Source of the DNA: Palsa-506 sp963836355
Lineage (GTDB): Bacteria > Actinomycetota > Actinomycetes > Streptosporangiales > Streptosporangiaceae
Length of the DNA stretch: 64,000 nt
Direction: 5' to 3'
Assembly (NCBI GenBank): GCA_963836355.1
Contig: CAWIJO010000007.1
Coordinates: 186,001-250,000 of the forward strand
Below the pieces are notes generated by a model. It was given only the letters and a program-made list of their open reading frames with translations. It was not told where the DNA came from and did no database searches. This document shows positions 1 through 6,786 of this stretch, piece after piece. Numbering within the stretch: the stretch's first letter is position 1; each line of letters begins with the position of its first letter. Both the position numbers and the translations under genes were made by a program.

Positions 1-572
1 ACCCGGCCGATCACACCCGCTCCACGGTCAGCCTGCAGCTCAAGATCCCGGTCGCGGCATACCCGGCCACGCTGCGCCAGCTGTCCGGCCGGCTAGGCAG
101 CCAGCTCTCGATGTCCCAGCAGGCCCAGGACGTCACCGGCCAGGTCGCGGACGTGACCAGCCGGGTAACGTCGGCGCGCGCCGCGATCGCCCAACTGCGC
201 GCCCTGCTGCGGCGGGCTGGCTCGGTCAATAGCCTGCTCGGCGTGCAGGAGCAGATCAACTCCGAGGAGTCCGCGCTGGAAGCGCTGCAAGCCCAGCAGC
301 GCGCGCTCTCCCGGGAGACTGACTTTGCGACAGTATCGCTGCGGCTAGTGAGTAAGCACGCTCCGCCCGTTAATCACAAAAGGCATTCGCATGGTTTCGT
401 GGCCGGCCTCGCCGCAGGCTGGCAGGCACTCCGGGAGGTAACGACCGCGGTGCTCACCGGGGCCGGCGCGGCACTTCCGTTCGCGGTGGTCGTGGCGCTT
501 GCCGCAGGCCTCGGATACGGCGGGTGGCGGCGCTCGCTGCGCCGGAGATCCCGGCCGAGCACGGCGGGCTAG
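1..572 (+). CDS. DUF4349 domain protein, C-terminal part (5' end outside window)
   Basis: The open frame enters from the left edge (first full codon at base 3) and ends at a TAG. The visible 189 residues start in the usual DUF4349 strand (TVSLQLKIPVAAYPATL), pass through a long helical coiled-coil part (VTSRVTSARAAIAQLRALL, then QINSEESALEALQAQQRAL) and finish with one transmembrane helix (about 25 hydrophobic residues around AVLTGAGAALPFAVVVALAAG) and an Arg-rich tail. Known family members are membrane-anchored cell-envelope proteins of unknown function, usually with an N-terminal lipoprotein signal that would lie outside this window. The stop codon shares a CTAG with the stop of the convergent hemE. 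Family assignment is good; the role is unknown. Confidence 0.8.
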   Translation, partial: PADHTRSTVSLQLKIPVAAYPATLRQLSGRLGSQLSMSQQAQDVTGQVADVTSRVTSARAAIAQLRALLRRAGSVNSLLGVQEQINSEESALEALQAQQRALSRETDFATVSLRLVSKHAPPVNHKRHSHGFVAGLAAGWQALREVTTAVLTGAGAALPFAVVVALAAGLGYGGWRRSLRRRSRPSTAG

Positions 573-1624
573 CGCGAGCCTTCCGCCAGCCGCACGGACT
601 CGGTGTGCACCAGGTCGGTCAGCCGGGCGAGCACACCGGGATCGGTGTCCGGCAGCACGCCATGGCCGAGATTGAAGATGTGCCCTTCGGCGGTGCGGCC
701 GCGTTCGAGCACCTCGTGAGCCCGCCGCTCGACCACGTCCCACGGCGCCAGCAGGATCGCCGGGTCGAGATTGCCCTGCAATGCCTTGCCCGGCTCGACC
801 CGGCGGGCCGCCTCGTCCAGCGGAATCCGCCAGTCCACCCCGACCACTTCCGCGCCCGCCTCGCCGAGCAGCCCGAGCAGTTCACTGGTGCCGACGCCGA
901 AGTGGATCCTGGGCACGCCAGATGCAGCCAGCGCCTGGAAGATCCGCCTGCTGTGCGGCAGCACCGACTGCCGGTAGTCCTCCGGGCTGATCGTGCCGGC
1001 CCAGGAGTCGAACAGCTGCACGGCGCTCGCTCCGGCGGCAACCTGGACCTGCAGGAACGTGATCGTGATGTCGGTCAGGCGGCTCAGCAGCGCGGTCCAG
1101 AGTTTCGGGTTCCCGTACATCAGCGATTTCGTGCGGTCGAAGCTCTTCGACGGCCCGCCGTCGACCAGGTATGAGGCGAGGGTGAACGGGCCACCGGCGA
1201 ACCCGATCAGCGGCACCGCGCCGAGCTCGGCGACAAGGCTCTTGACCGCCTTAGTCACGAACGGGATGTCGTCCGGCTGCAGGGCGCGCAGCCTGGCCAG
1301 ATCCTGTTCGCCGCGGATCGGCTGGTCGACCACCGGCCCGACGCCGGGCGCGATGTCGATGCCGACCCCGACGGCCTTCAGCGGCACCACGATGTCGCTG
1401 AACAAGATCGCGGCGTCCACCGGGTACCTGCGCAGCGGCTGCAGCGTGAACTCGGTGATCAGGTCGGGCTTGGCGCAGGCATCAAGCATTGACGTCTTGC
1501 CGCGGGCTGCGCGGTACTCGGGCAGTGAACGTCCGGCCTGGCGCATGAACCAGACCGGTGTGTAGGGCACTGGCTGCCGGAAGCAAGCGCGCAGGAACGG
1601 CGATTCCTCCGTCTGCGTTGTCAC
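569..1624 (-). CDS. hemE: Uroporphyrinogen decarboxylase
   Basis: Decarboxylates the four acetate side chains of uroporphyrinogen III to give coproporphyrinogen III in cytosolic haem synthesis. The 351-residue product has the substrate-binding signature VWFMRQAGRSLPEYR (residues 24-38, with R28 and R32), the catalytic Asp in LFSD (D77), GFAGGPFTLASYL and the late HIFNLGHGV motif. The GTG at 1624 (VTTQTEESPFL) is chosen because the family begins about 20 residues before the PVWFMRQAGR signature; the open frame upstream reads as Arg/Pro-rich non-family sequence. Length is normal for the family. It is divergent from the small zinc-ribbon gene and DUF3000, and its stop overlaps the convergent DUF4349 stop. 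Confidence 0.97.
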   Translation of the reverse strand: MTTQTEESPFLRACFRQPVPYTPVWFMRQAGRSLPEYRAARGKTSMLDACAKPDLITEFTLQPLRRYPVDAAILFSDIVVPLKAVGVGIDIAPGVGPVVDQPIRGEQDLARLRALQPDDIPFVTKAVKSLVAELGAVPLIGFAGGPFTLASYLVDGGPSKSFDRTKSLMYGNPKLWTALLSRLTDITITFLQVQVAAGASAVQLFDSWAGTISPEDYRQSVLPHSRRIFQALAASGVPRIHFGVGTSELLGLLGEAGAEVVGVDWRIPLDEAARRVEPGKALQGNLDPAILLAPWDVVERRAHEVLERGRTAEGHIFNLGHGVLPDTDPGVLARLTDLVHTESVRLAEGSR

Positions 1625-1805
1625 ATCGCAGATCGTCTCACAACACCCAGCCGTCTTGCCCGGCACTGCCGGCGGCTCGCGGATGCCAGTCCGCCGCGGC
1701 ATTCTCGCGTTTCCGCGGAAACGTCCGGGGACACGCCGCCACAGGTCCACGGAGATGGGCCGTCGCCGTGCCAACATCAAGCTGAGCTTGGCGAGGAGGT
1801 CGCAG

Positions 1806-2024
1806 ATGATCCAGATGGCCCAGATGGTCCGGCACTGCCCCGACTGCGGCTCGGATCGGCCGTTCGAGCAGTATCATCCGGTAGAACTTGGCTGCCCGGA
1901 CTCCCCGGACGGCGAGTGCCCCGAATGGTCCTGCACGGCGTGCGGCGCCGCGCTATTCATTGGCTTTGTCTCTTATGCCTACGACACAAGCAGCATGCCA
2001 GCTATCCGCGACCGGGTTGCATGA
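1806..2024 (+). CDS. Small zinc-ribbon-like protein
   Basis: A 72-residue protein with two CxxC pairs (CPDCG near residue 10 and CTACG about 35 residues later), typical of a small treble-clef or zinc-ribbon fold, followed by a hydrophobic stretch ALFIGFVSYAY. The ATG at 1806 is preferred over upstream starts because a consensus AGGAGG at 1794-1799 sits 6 bases before it. It lies between hemE and DUF3000 and points towards DUF3000. I do not recognise a named family. The short C-terminus overlaps nothing. Confidence 0.6.
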   Translation: MIQMAQMVRHCPDCGSDRPFEQYHPVELGCPDSPDGECPEWSCTACGAALFIGFVSYAYDTSSMPAIRDRVA

Positions 2025-2055
2025 GAGTACCGCGCTCGCATCGTACGCTCACATC

Positions 2056-2802
2056 ATGAGGCCCGCGGGCGGGACGGACGGCAGCAAGGCCACCGGCAGC
2101 AAGGCCGAAGGGAATGCGGCCGATGGGAATGCCGCGACGTTCCGCTCGGCGGTCGCCGAGGTAGCGGCGGGTCTTGACCGGGCTCGCGAGTTGCGGCCTG
2201 AGCTGACGTTCGAGCAGGAGCCGGCGCCGCGGCGGCTCGCGCCCTACGCGGCTTCGGTCGCCGTTACCGCGGGGGGCGCCGACGGCGACATCGGCTGGGG
2301 CAGGTTCGTGCTGCTCTTCGACCCGGCAGGGCAGCGCGGCTGGGGCGGTCCATTCCGGATCATCGGCCATATCCGCGTCGACCTCGAACCGGAGATCGCG
2401 GCTGACCCGCTGGTCGGCGTGGTCGGCTGGAGCTGGCTGACGGAGGCGCTGGACGCCACGGCGGTCGGCTACCAATACCCAAGCGGGACCGTTACCCGGG
2501 TAGTGACGGAGGGGTTCGGCGCGAAGCAAGCTGAGCCGGTGACGACTGAATTCGAGCTTCGAGCATCCTGGTCGCCGGCCTGGCCGACGGCCCTAATCCA
2601 GTCGGCCGAAAGTCAGCCAGCCGGGTGCCAGCCGGCCGGGCTAGCGAACGGCGGACCGGCTGACGGCGACCAGCCGGGCAGGCTTGGCCTCGACGGTCAC
2701 GTCGCCGCCTGGTGCGAAGCGCTCTGCGCGGCGGCCGGGCTGCCACCGCTGGCTGCCGGGGTAAGCGCCTTGCGACAGCCGCGCGGGCGGCGGCTGCGAT
2801 GA
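2056..2802 (+). CDS. DUF3000 family protein
   Basis: The product carries the DUF3000 core (WGRFVLLFDPAGQRGWGGPF, RVDLEPEIAADPLVG, WSWLTEALD, ASWSP). This actinobacterial family of unknown function is regularly found between hemE and the HRDC ribonuclease gene, as here. The ATG at 2056 is chosen because the family starts with a short variable head before FRSAVAEVAAGLDRARE; the upstream frame overlaps the zinc-ribbon gene. The head is low in complexity (SKATGSKAEGNAADGNAA). Its TGA overlaps the ATG of the next gene (ATGA at 2799-2802), pointing to translational coupling with the ribonuclease. Confidence 0.85.
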   Translation: MRPAGGTDGSKATGSKAEGNAADGNAATFRSAVAEVAAGLDRARELRPELTFEQEPAPRRLAPYAASVAVTAGGADGDIGWGRFVLLFDPAGQRGWGGPFRIIGHIRVDLEPEIAADPLVGVVGWSWLTEALDATAVGYQYPSGTVTRVVTEGFGAKQAEPVTTEFELRASWSPAWPTALIQSAESQPAGCQPAGLANGGPADGDQPGRLGLDGHVAAWCEALCAAAGLPPLAAGVSALRQPRGRRLR

Positions 2803-4199
2803 CCAGCGACGGCAGGGCAGGCACCGGGGAGAGCAGCTCGGCTACCCCGGGTGCCCAGCCGGACGCGGCAGGTCCCGATGCCGGGCCAAGCCCGGACGCG
2901 GCGGCGGGCATGACCACGGCCGGCGAGACCACGGCCGGCGAGACCACGGCCGGCGAGACCACGGCCGGCGAGGCTGCTGAGCGGGCGCCTGTGCCCCTGC
3001 TCGCGCCTCGCGACGGCCTTCCGCCACTGGTGGTTACGGCCGCTGCCCTCCACGCGGCGGCCCGGTCGCTCGGCGCGGGCAGCGGCCCAGTTGCCGTCGA
3101 CGCCGAGCGTGCCTCCGGCTTCCGTTACGGGCACCGCGCCTTCCTGGTCCAATTCCGCCGCTACGGCGCGGGTACCGTGCTGGTCGATCCGGTCGCCTGC
3201 CCCGACTTGTCCGCCATCGACAGCGCGCTGGCTGATGCGGAGGCTGTCCTGCATGCCGCGTCGCAGGACCTGCCATGCCTGGCCGAGATCGGCTATCGGC
3301 CCAGGAACCTCTTCGACACCGAGCTGGCCGGACGGCTGCTCGGCTATCCGAGGGTCGGCCTTGGCACCCTCGTTGAGGAAGTACTTGGGCTGACACTGGA
3401 AAAGAGCCATTCGGCGGCTGACTGGTCAACCCGGCCACTGCCGGACGACTGGCTGCGCTATGCGGCGCTCGACGTCGAGGTGCTGGTGGAACTGCGCGAC
3501 GTGCTCGCGGAGCAGCTCGCGGCGCAGGACAAATCCGAGTGGGCACGGCAGGAGTTCAGCGCCGTCCTGGCCGCCGGGCCGCCGCCGCCGCGGATCGACC
3601 CCTGGCGCCGAACATCTGGCATCCACCGCATCCGCAGCAGGCGCGGGCTCGCCGTGGTCCGCGAGCTCTGGCTGGAACGAGACAAGATTGCGCGGCGACG
3701 TGACCAGTCACCGACCCGGGTTCTGCCGGACGCCGCGATCATCGAGGCCGCGCGATCCCAGCCGAAGAGCACCGCCGAGCTGGCCGGAATCGGCGGGTTC
3801 AACAGCCGGGGGGCTCGCCGGCATGCCAGCGAGTGGCTGCGGGCGGTCGGGCGGGCCAGGGCGGAGCCTGAGCCCAACCTGCCCGAGTCGTCTGCGCCGA
3901 CCGGCGACGGGCCGCCACCCGCACATCGCTGGCAGGAGCGCGACCCGGTCGCGGCGACCCGGCTGACTGCCGTCCGCGCCGCGGTCGCGGCGCTGGCCGA
4001 CTCCCGCGGCCTGCCGACCGAGAACCTGCTGCCGCCCGATGTCGTGCGCAGGCTCGCCTGGCAGCCGCCGGACCCGGTGAGCCCGGCGGCCGTCGGCGCC
4101 GACCTGGCCCGCTACGGGGCCCGCCCGTGGCAGGTAGACATGACGGCGACCCCGATCTCCGGTGCGTTGCTCCGGGTGATCGAGAAGGACACAAGCTGA
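2799..4199 (+). CDS. Ribonuclease D-like 3'-5' exonuclease with HRDC domain
   Basis: A DEDD-family exonuclease of about 466 residues, expected to trim RNA 3' ends. Exo I is seen in VDAERASGF (DxE), Exo II in HAASQDLPCL, and Exo III in YAALDVEVLVEL (YxxxD, so the DEDDy class). The HRDC helical domain follows (ELWLERDKIARRRDQSPTR, LPDAAIIEAA), then a Pro/Ala-rich linker and a second HRDC-like segment. The start is the ATG overlapping the DUF3000 stop. The N-terminus contains four identical TTAGE repeats encoded by a perfect 15-bp tandem array, absent from most relatives and probably a variable disordered tail. Gene order fits the hemE to dxs block of related actinomycetes. Confidence 0.9.
   Translation: MTSDGRAGTGESSSATPGAQPDAAGPDAGPSPDAAAGMTTAGETTAGETTAGETTAGEAAERAPVPLLAPRDGLPPLVVTAAALHAAARSLGAGSGPVAVDAERASGFRYGHRAFLVQFRRYGAGTVLVDPVACPDLSAIDSALADAEAVLHAASQDLPCLAEIGYRPRNLFDTELAGRLLGYPRVGLGTLVEEVLGLTLEKSHSAADWSTRPLPDDWLRYAALDVEVLVELRDVLAEQLAAQDKSEWARQEFSAVLAAGPPPPRIDPWRRTSGIHRIRSRRGLAVVRELWLERDKIARRRDQSPTRVLPDAAIIEAARSQPKSTAELAGIGGFNSRGARRHASEWLRAVGRARAEPEPNLPESSAPTGDGPPPAHRWQERDPVAATRLTAVRAAVAALADSRGLPTENLLPPDVVRRLAWQPPDPVSPAAVGADLARYGARPWQVDMTATPISGALLRVIEKDTS
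2913..2972 (+). repeat. Four perfect 15-bp tandem repeats inside the RNase D-like gene
   Basis: The unit ACCACGGCCGGCGAG occurs four times without mismatch at 2913, 2928, 2943 and 2958, adding TTAGE per copy in frame. The identity of the copies suggests recent expansion and possible copy-number variation between strains. Confidence 0.95.
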
Positions 4200-4218
4200 G
4201 GCGCGCGGCCGCGGCGGG

Positions 4219-4569
4219 CTATGCCGCCTGCCGCCGCCCGGACAGATCGCAGGGCACCGAGGAGCCGGCCCGCAGCACCCCGGCGCAAGGCAGCAGGCCG
4301 CCGCAGTCCGGGTAGTACGGAAAGACGTTGAGTATTACCTCGCAGTCGCAGCAGCAGGCGCCCTGCCGGGCAAGGCGGCGGATCAGCCCGCGTGCCCGCG
4401 GCGACCGCAGGTCACGCCATCTCCTCGTCCACCGATGAGTGCCGTCGCAGCCGAACTGCTCGAGCATCCGCAGCAGGTAGCAGCGCAGGCACTCGCGCTC
4501 CCCTGGCTCAGTCAGCCGGAACGAGAGCTCGACAAGCTCCGCCTCTAACGCATCGGTCATGCTCTTCAT
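4219..4569 (-). CDS. DUF2695 domain protein
   Basis: The protein has the DUF2695 pattern: ECLRCYLLRMLEQFGCDGTH, then a basic stretch RWTRRWRDLRSPRARGLIRRL and CDCEVILNVFP. The conserved CLRCYL and CxC pairs suggest metal binding; the family function is unknown. The start at 4569 (MKSMTDALEAELVEL) is chosen because upstream codons encode low-complexity Gly/Pro sequence; an alternative ATG lies 9 bases further in. It converges with the RNase D gene, 19 bases away. Confidence 0.7.
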   Translation of the reverse strand: MKSMTDALEAELVELSFRLTEPGERECLRCYLLRMLEQFGCDGTHRWTRRWRDLRSPRARGLIRRLARQGACCCDCEVILNVFPYYPDCGGLLPCAGVLRAGSSVPCDLSGRRQAA

Positions 4570-4975
4570 CGCGGCCAGCCTTTCCGTCCGGTCATCACGG
4601 CCAGTCCCTCCGTCCGGTGACTCCGACGGCCCAGTTCTACCGCCCAGCACCGACAATTCCGGACGGCCTGGGCCAGGGACGACCAGCCCGTCCATGATCA
4701 TCGAGGGTTCAAGCGCCGGAGGGTGTCATCACAAGTCCGAAATGCCGGCCGCCCGCCGACCGGGGCCGCCGGCTGATCATCGAACGGACAACCCGGCCCT
4801 GAGCCGCCACAATAGCCCCACTGCCACCACAACCGGCGATCATCCATGATCGTGGAAGATACGTGCGTCACAACCCCGCGGGTCATCCACGATCATGGAT
4901 GATGCGCATCTCACGGCGGCTGTGGCACCATCCGCGCGGTGCGAGTGATGCCGTTGGTGACTGCGGTGCCCGTGC
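4570..4975. other. Intergenic region with a stem-loop element
   Basis: About 400 bases between the DUF2695 gene and the tandem repeat at the end of the two-helix protein gene. I see no convincing gene. Its notable content is the stem-loop element at 4839-4903, annotated separately; upstream of that element is a stretch rich in ATCATG/GATCAT words. Confidence 0.5.
4839..4903. repeat. 18-bp perfect inverted repeat with 29-nt loop (dispersed element, copy 1)
   Basis: Left arm 4839-4856 (ATCATCCATGATCGTGGA) is perfectly complementary to the right arm 4886-4903. The 29-nt loop contains CGTGCGTCACAACCCCG. A second copy, at 61291-61343 with its own flanks, has the same loop length and matches over about 57 bp with roughly nine differences. 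One stem pair changes from T-A to C-G between copies. No poly-T follows, so it is not a typical intrinsic terminator. Confidence 0.8.
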
Positions 4976-5035
4976 GCGGCGGGTTCAGGTGCGGCGCGAG
5001 AACACGCGGCGGGTTCAGGTGCGGCGGGAGAACAC
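4976..5035 (-). repeat. Two 30-bp tandem copies spanning the stop codon of the two-helix protein gene
   Basis: Units 4976-5005 and 5006-5035 differ at a single base. Read on the minus strand, each encodes VFSRRT followed by TGA, so the gene end and its stop codon are repeated once more downstream. Confidence 0.9.
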
Positions 5036-5179
5036 CGTGACCACCGCGCCGTAGCCCAGCATGATCACCGCGCCCGCGATGGCCATCGGCACGTCGTGAT
5101 GAGCGAGGAACACCGCCACGTACCCGCCCGCCGCCAGCACGCAGAAGGCCGGAACCGAGAGCTTGCGCAGCCTGCTCAT
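5015..5179 (-). CDS. Small two-helix membrane protein
   Basis: A 54-residue product starting MSRLRKLSVP with two hydrophobic helices (FCVLAAGGYVAVFLA and AIAGAVIMLGYGAVVTVF) and a basic end SRRT. The ATG at 5179 lies just after the XRE gene stop at 5181, so the two are co-transcribed and probably translationally coupled. Pairs of a tiny Cro/XRE regulator and a short membrane protein are common in Gram-positive bacteria; the membrane partner's function is not known. The stop codon falls in a 30-bp tandem duplication. Confidence 0.7.
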   Translation of the reverse strand: MSRLRKLSVPAFCVLAAGGYVAVFLAHHDVPMAIAGAVIMLGYGAVVTVFSRRT

Positions 5180-5180
5180 C

Positions 5181-5384
5181 TCAGTTGTCCTTGCCGTCGA
5201 CATGGAAGACCTCCTCCACCGTGTGCCCGAAGTACCGAGCGAGCCTGATCGCGAGCGGCAGCGACGGGTCGTACCGGCCCTGCTCGATCGCGTTGATGGT
5301 CTGGCGGGAAACGCCAAGAGCATCGCCGAGTGACTGCTGTGACATGGCTCTCGCGGCACGCAGGCCGCGAACCTCGTTCAGCAT
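5181..5384 (-). CDS. Small XRE-family transcriptional regulator
   Basis: A 67-residue stand-alone Cro/C1-type HTH protein. The helices read MSQQSLGDALGVSRQTINAI (residues about 14-33), followed by EQGRYDPSLPLAIRLARYFG and the usual VEEVFH end. The start ATG at 5384 follows an AAAGGA ribosome-binding site. Two palindromic boxes abut the start (5385-5400 and 5415-5430), so negative autoregulation is likely. It is the first gene of a two-gene operon with the membrane protein. Confidence 0.9.
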   Translation of the reverse strand: MLNEVRGLRAARAMSQQSLGDALGVSRQTINAIEQGRYDPSLPLAIRLARYFGHTVEEVFHVDGKDN

Positions 5385-5430
5385 GTAAAACGTCCTTTAC
5401 ACTCCCTGTCATATGGAAAGTACGCTTTAC
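5385..5430 (-). promoter_or_regulatory. Pair of GTAAA-type operator candidates before the XRE gene
   Basis: Box 1, 5385-5400 (GTAAAACGTCCTTTAC), has perfect 5-base arms GTAAA/TTTAC. Box 2, 5415-5430 (GGAAAGTACGCTTTAC), is a weaker version. Their centres are 30 bp apart, about three helical turns, so dimers would sit on the same face. Box 1 covers the SD region, which would allow direct repression by the XRE protein (inference). Confidence 0.6.
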
Positions 5431-5450
5431 ATCACCGGGTGTCAAACCGC

Positions 5451-5542
5451 CAGGCCGCCGGGCCCGCGGCCGCCACTGGAGCCGCCAGGCCCGCGGCCGT
5501 AACCGGAGCCGCCAGGCCCGCGGCCGTAACCGGAGCCGCCAG
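5451..5542. repeat. 27-bp tandem repeat upstream of the alkyltransferase-like gene
   Basis: Two perfect 27-bp units beginning GGAGCCGCCAGGCCCGCGGC start at 5478 and 5505, preceded by one degenerate unit (5451-5477) and followed by 11 bases of another. The array occupies the space between the XRE operators and the next start codon. Confidence 0.85.
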
Positions 5543-5551
5543 AATAGAGTC

Positions 5552-5872
5552 GTGCGCACGCTTTCCTGGACCACGATCGAGATCCCGGCCGGGCCGCTGT
5601 CAGTCGGGTACGGCGAGACCATCACCTACGGCGCGCTGGCCCGCCGGGCCGACGTCGGGACCGATACCACGGAGCTGCCCGCCAGGGCAATCGGGCGGAT
5701 CATGGGCTCGAATCCGGTGCCGGTCATCGTGCCCTGCCATCGCGTTGTCGCGGGCAACGGGCTTGGCGGCTTCAGCGGCGGGATCGGGCCCGAGCTCAAG
5801 CGCTGGCTGCTGATATTCGAGGGGGCGCTGCCGCCCACGCTGGACTGGAGTCCGGCCGGCCTGCTGGACTGA
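5552..5872 (+). CDS. Stand-alone MGMT/ATL-type DNA-binding domain protein
   Basis: About 106 residues equivalent to the C-terminal domain of O6-alkylguanine-DNA alkyltransferase, with YGETITYGALARRADVG, AIGRIMGSNPVPVIVPCHRVV and GFSGGIGPELKRWLL. The active-site PCHR with its Cys is kept, so it may be a true alkyl acceptor rather than an ATL protein, which usually replaces that Cys. The N-terminal ribonuclease-H-like domain of Ada/Ogt is absent. The GTG at 5552 is chosen because upstream codons run through the 27-bp repeats and the XRE operator region. It is convergent with mutT1, another DNA-damage or nucleotide-pool function. Confidence 0.75.
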   Translation: MRTLSWTTIEIPAGPLSVGYGETITYGALARRADVGTDTTELPARAIGRIMGSNPVPVIVPCHRVVAGNGLGGFSGGIGPELKRWLLIFEGALPPTLDWSPAGLLD

Positions 5873-5880
5873 GTACCGGG

Positions 5881-6786
5881 TCAGGCGTCTTCGGGATGGT
5901 AGCGCTCGGCGCCGGCCAGGGTGCCGTCTGCCACATGCAGTACCCAGCAGGCCGCCTTGCGCAGCGGCGGGCCGGCCGGGACCGCAGCGCCCAGCCGGGT
6001 GCAGACCGCCTGCAGCAAGAAAGGCAGGTTCTCGCCGTGGCCGCAGATCACCGCAGGCTGGCCGTCATCCACGATCTGCCCGGCCCGCTTCAGCTGGCCA
6101 GGGGTAGCGCCGTCGGGCTGGCGCACGGTGAATTCGGCGTCGATCTCGATCGAGGCCCCGGTCAGCGCCGCGAACGGCCGGACGGTCGCCACGCAGCGCT
6201 CTGCCGCCGAGGTGAACACGCGGCATGGGCCGAAGCACGACAGCAGCCGTGCCAGGTGATCGGCGTCGGCGGCCCCGCGGAAGTCCAGCGGCCTGTCCAG
6301 GTCGTCGCCCGGCCACGCTCGCTTACTTCCGGCCGAGGCATGCCGGAGCATGACGATCGCGTTGGTGCTGGGCGGCCCGGCGGCGAAATCTGCCAGCAGT
6401 GACGCGTCCCGCTGATAGCTCAGCCTGCCTGACGCGGCCGCGACGGGCAGCCAGTCCAGGGCGTCGACTTCGTCATTCGGCACGAAGCCTGGGCTCGAGC
6501 CGGCGTCAGCGGGCCGCGCGGCCCAGTAGTCGACCACCTTGGCCCGGCCGAGGCTCTCATACCGGCTCTGGCCCAGCCGCCGGCCGAGGATCGCCTGGAT
6601 CCCGGTCTCCTCCGCCACCTCACGCACCGCCGTCGCGAGGACATGCTCGCCAGGCTCGCATTTGCCCTTCGGAAAGCTCCAGTCGTCGTAGCGGAGCCGG
6701 TGAATCACGGCAACCTCGTCGCCAGCCCGCCCGCGGCGGCACAGCACTGCGCCGGCCGCGCGGATCCCGGCAAACGTGTCAGGCAT
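5881..6786 (-). CDS. mutT1: MutT1-type Nudix hydrolase fused to a histidine phosphatase domain
   Basis: Two-domain nucleotide-pool enzyme. The Nudix box matches GX5EX7REUXEEXGU exactly (GKCEPGEHVLATAVREVAEE, then TG, around residues 41-63). The C-terminal part begins VMLRHASAG, the RH signature of SixA-like histidine phosphatases, and contains a second His in CGHGENLPFL. Known relatives hydrolyse 8-oxo-dGTP and diadenosine polyphosphates. The ATG at 6786 is chosen over a TTG two codons upstream; it overlaps the end of ppk by 8 bases, and the ppk-mutT1 pairing is common in actinobacteria. Confidence 0.9.
   Translation of the reverse strand: MPDTFAGIRAAGAVLCRRGRAGDEVAVIHRLRYDDWSFPKGKCEPGEHVLATAVREVAEETGIQAILGRRLGQSRYESLGRAKVVDYWAARPADAGSSPGFVPNDEVDALDWLPVAAASGRLSYQRDASLLADFAAGPPSTNAIVMLRHASAGSKRAWPGDDLDRPLDFRGAADADHLARLLSCFGPCRVFTSAAERCVATVRPFAALTGASIEIDAEFTVRQPDGATPGQLKRAGQIVDDGQPAVICGHGENLPFLLQAVCTRLGAAVPAGPPLRKAACWVLHVADGTLAGAERYHPEDA

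Noticed and set aside
569..1780. Longer hemE starting at 1780
   Set aside because: The extra 52 residues are Arg/Pro-rich and not family-like; GTG 1624 matches the usual start.
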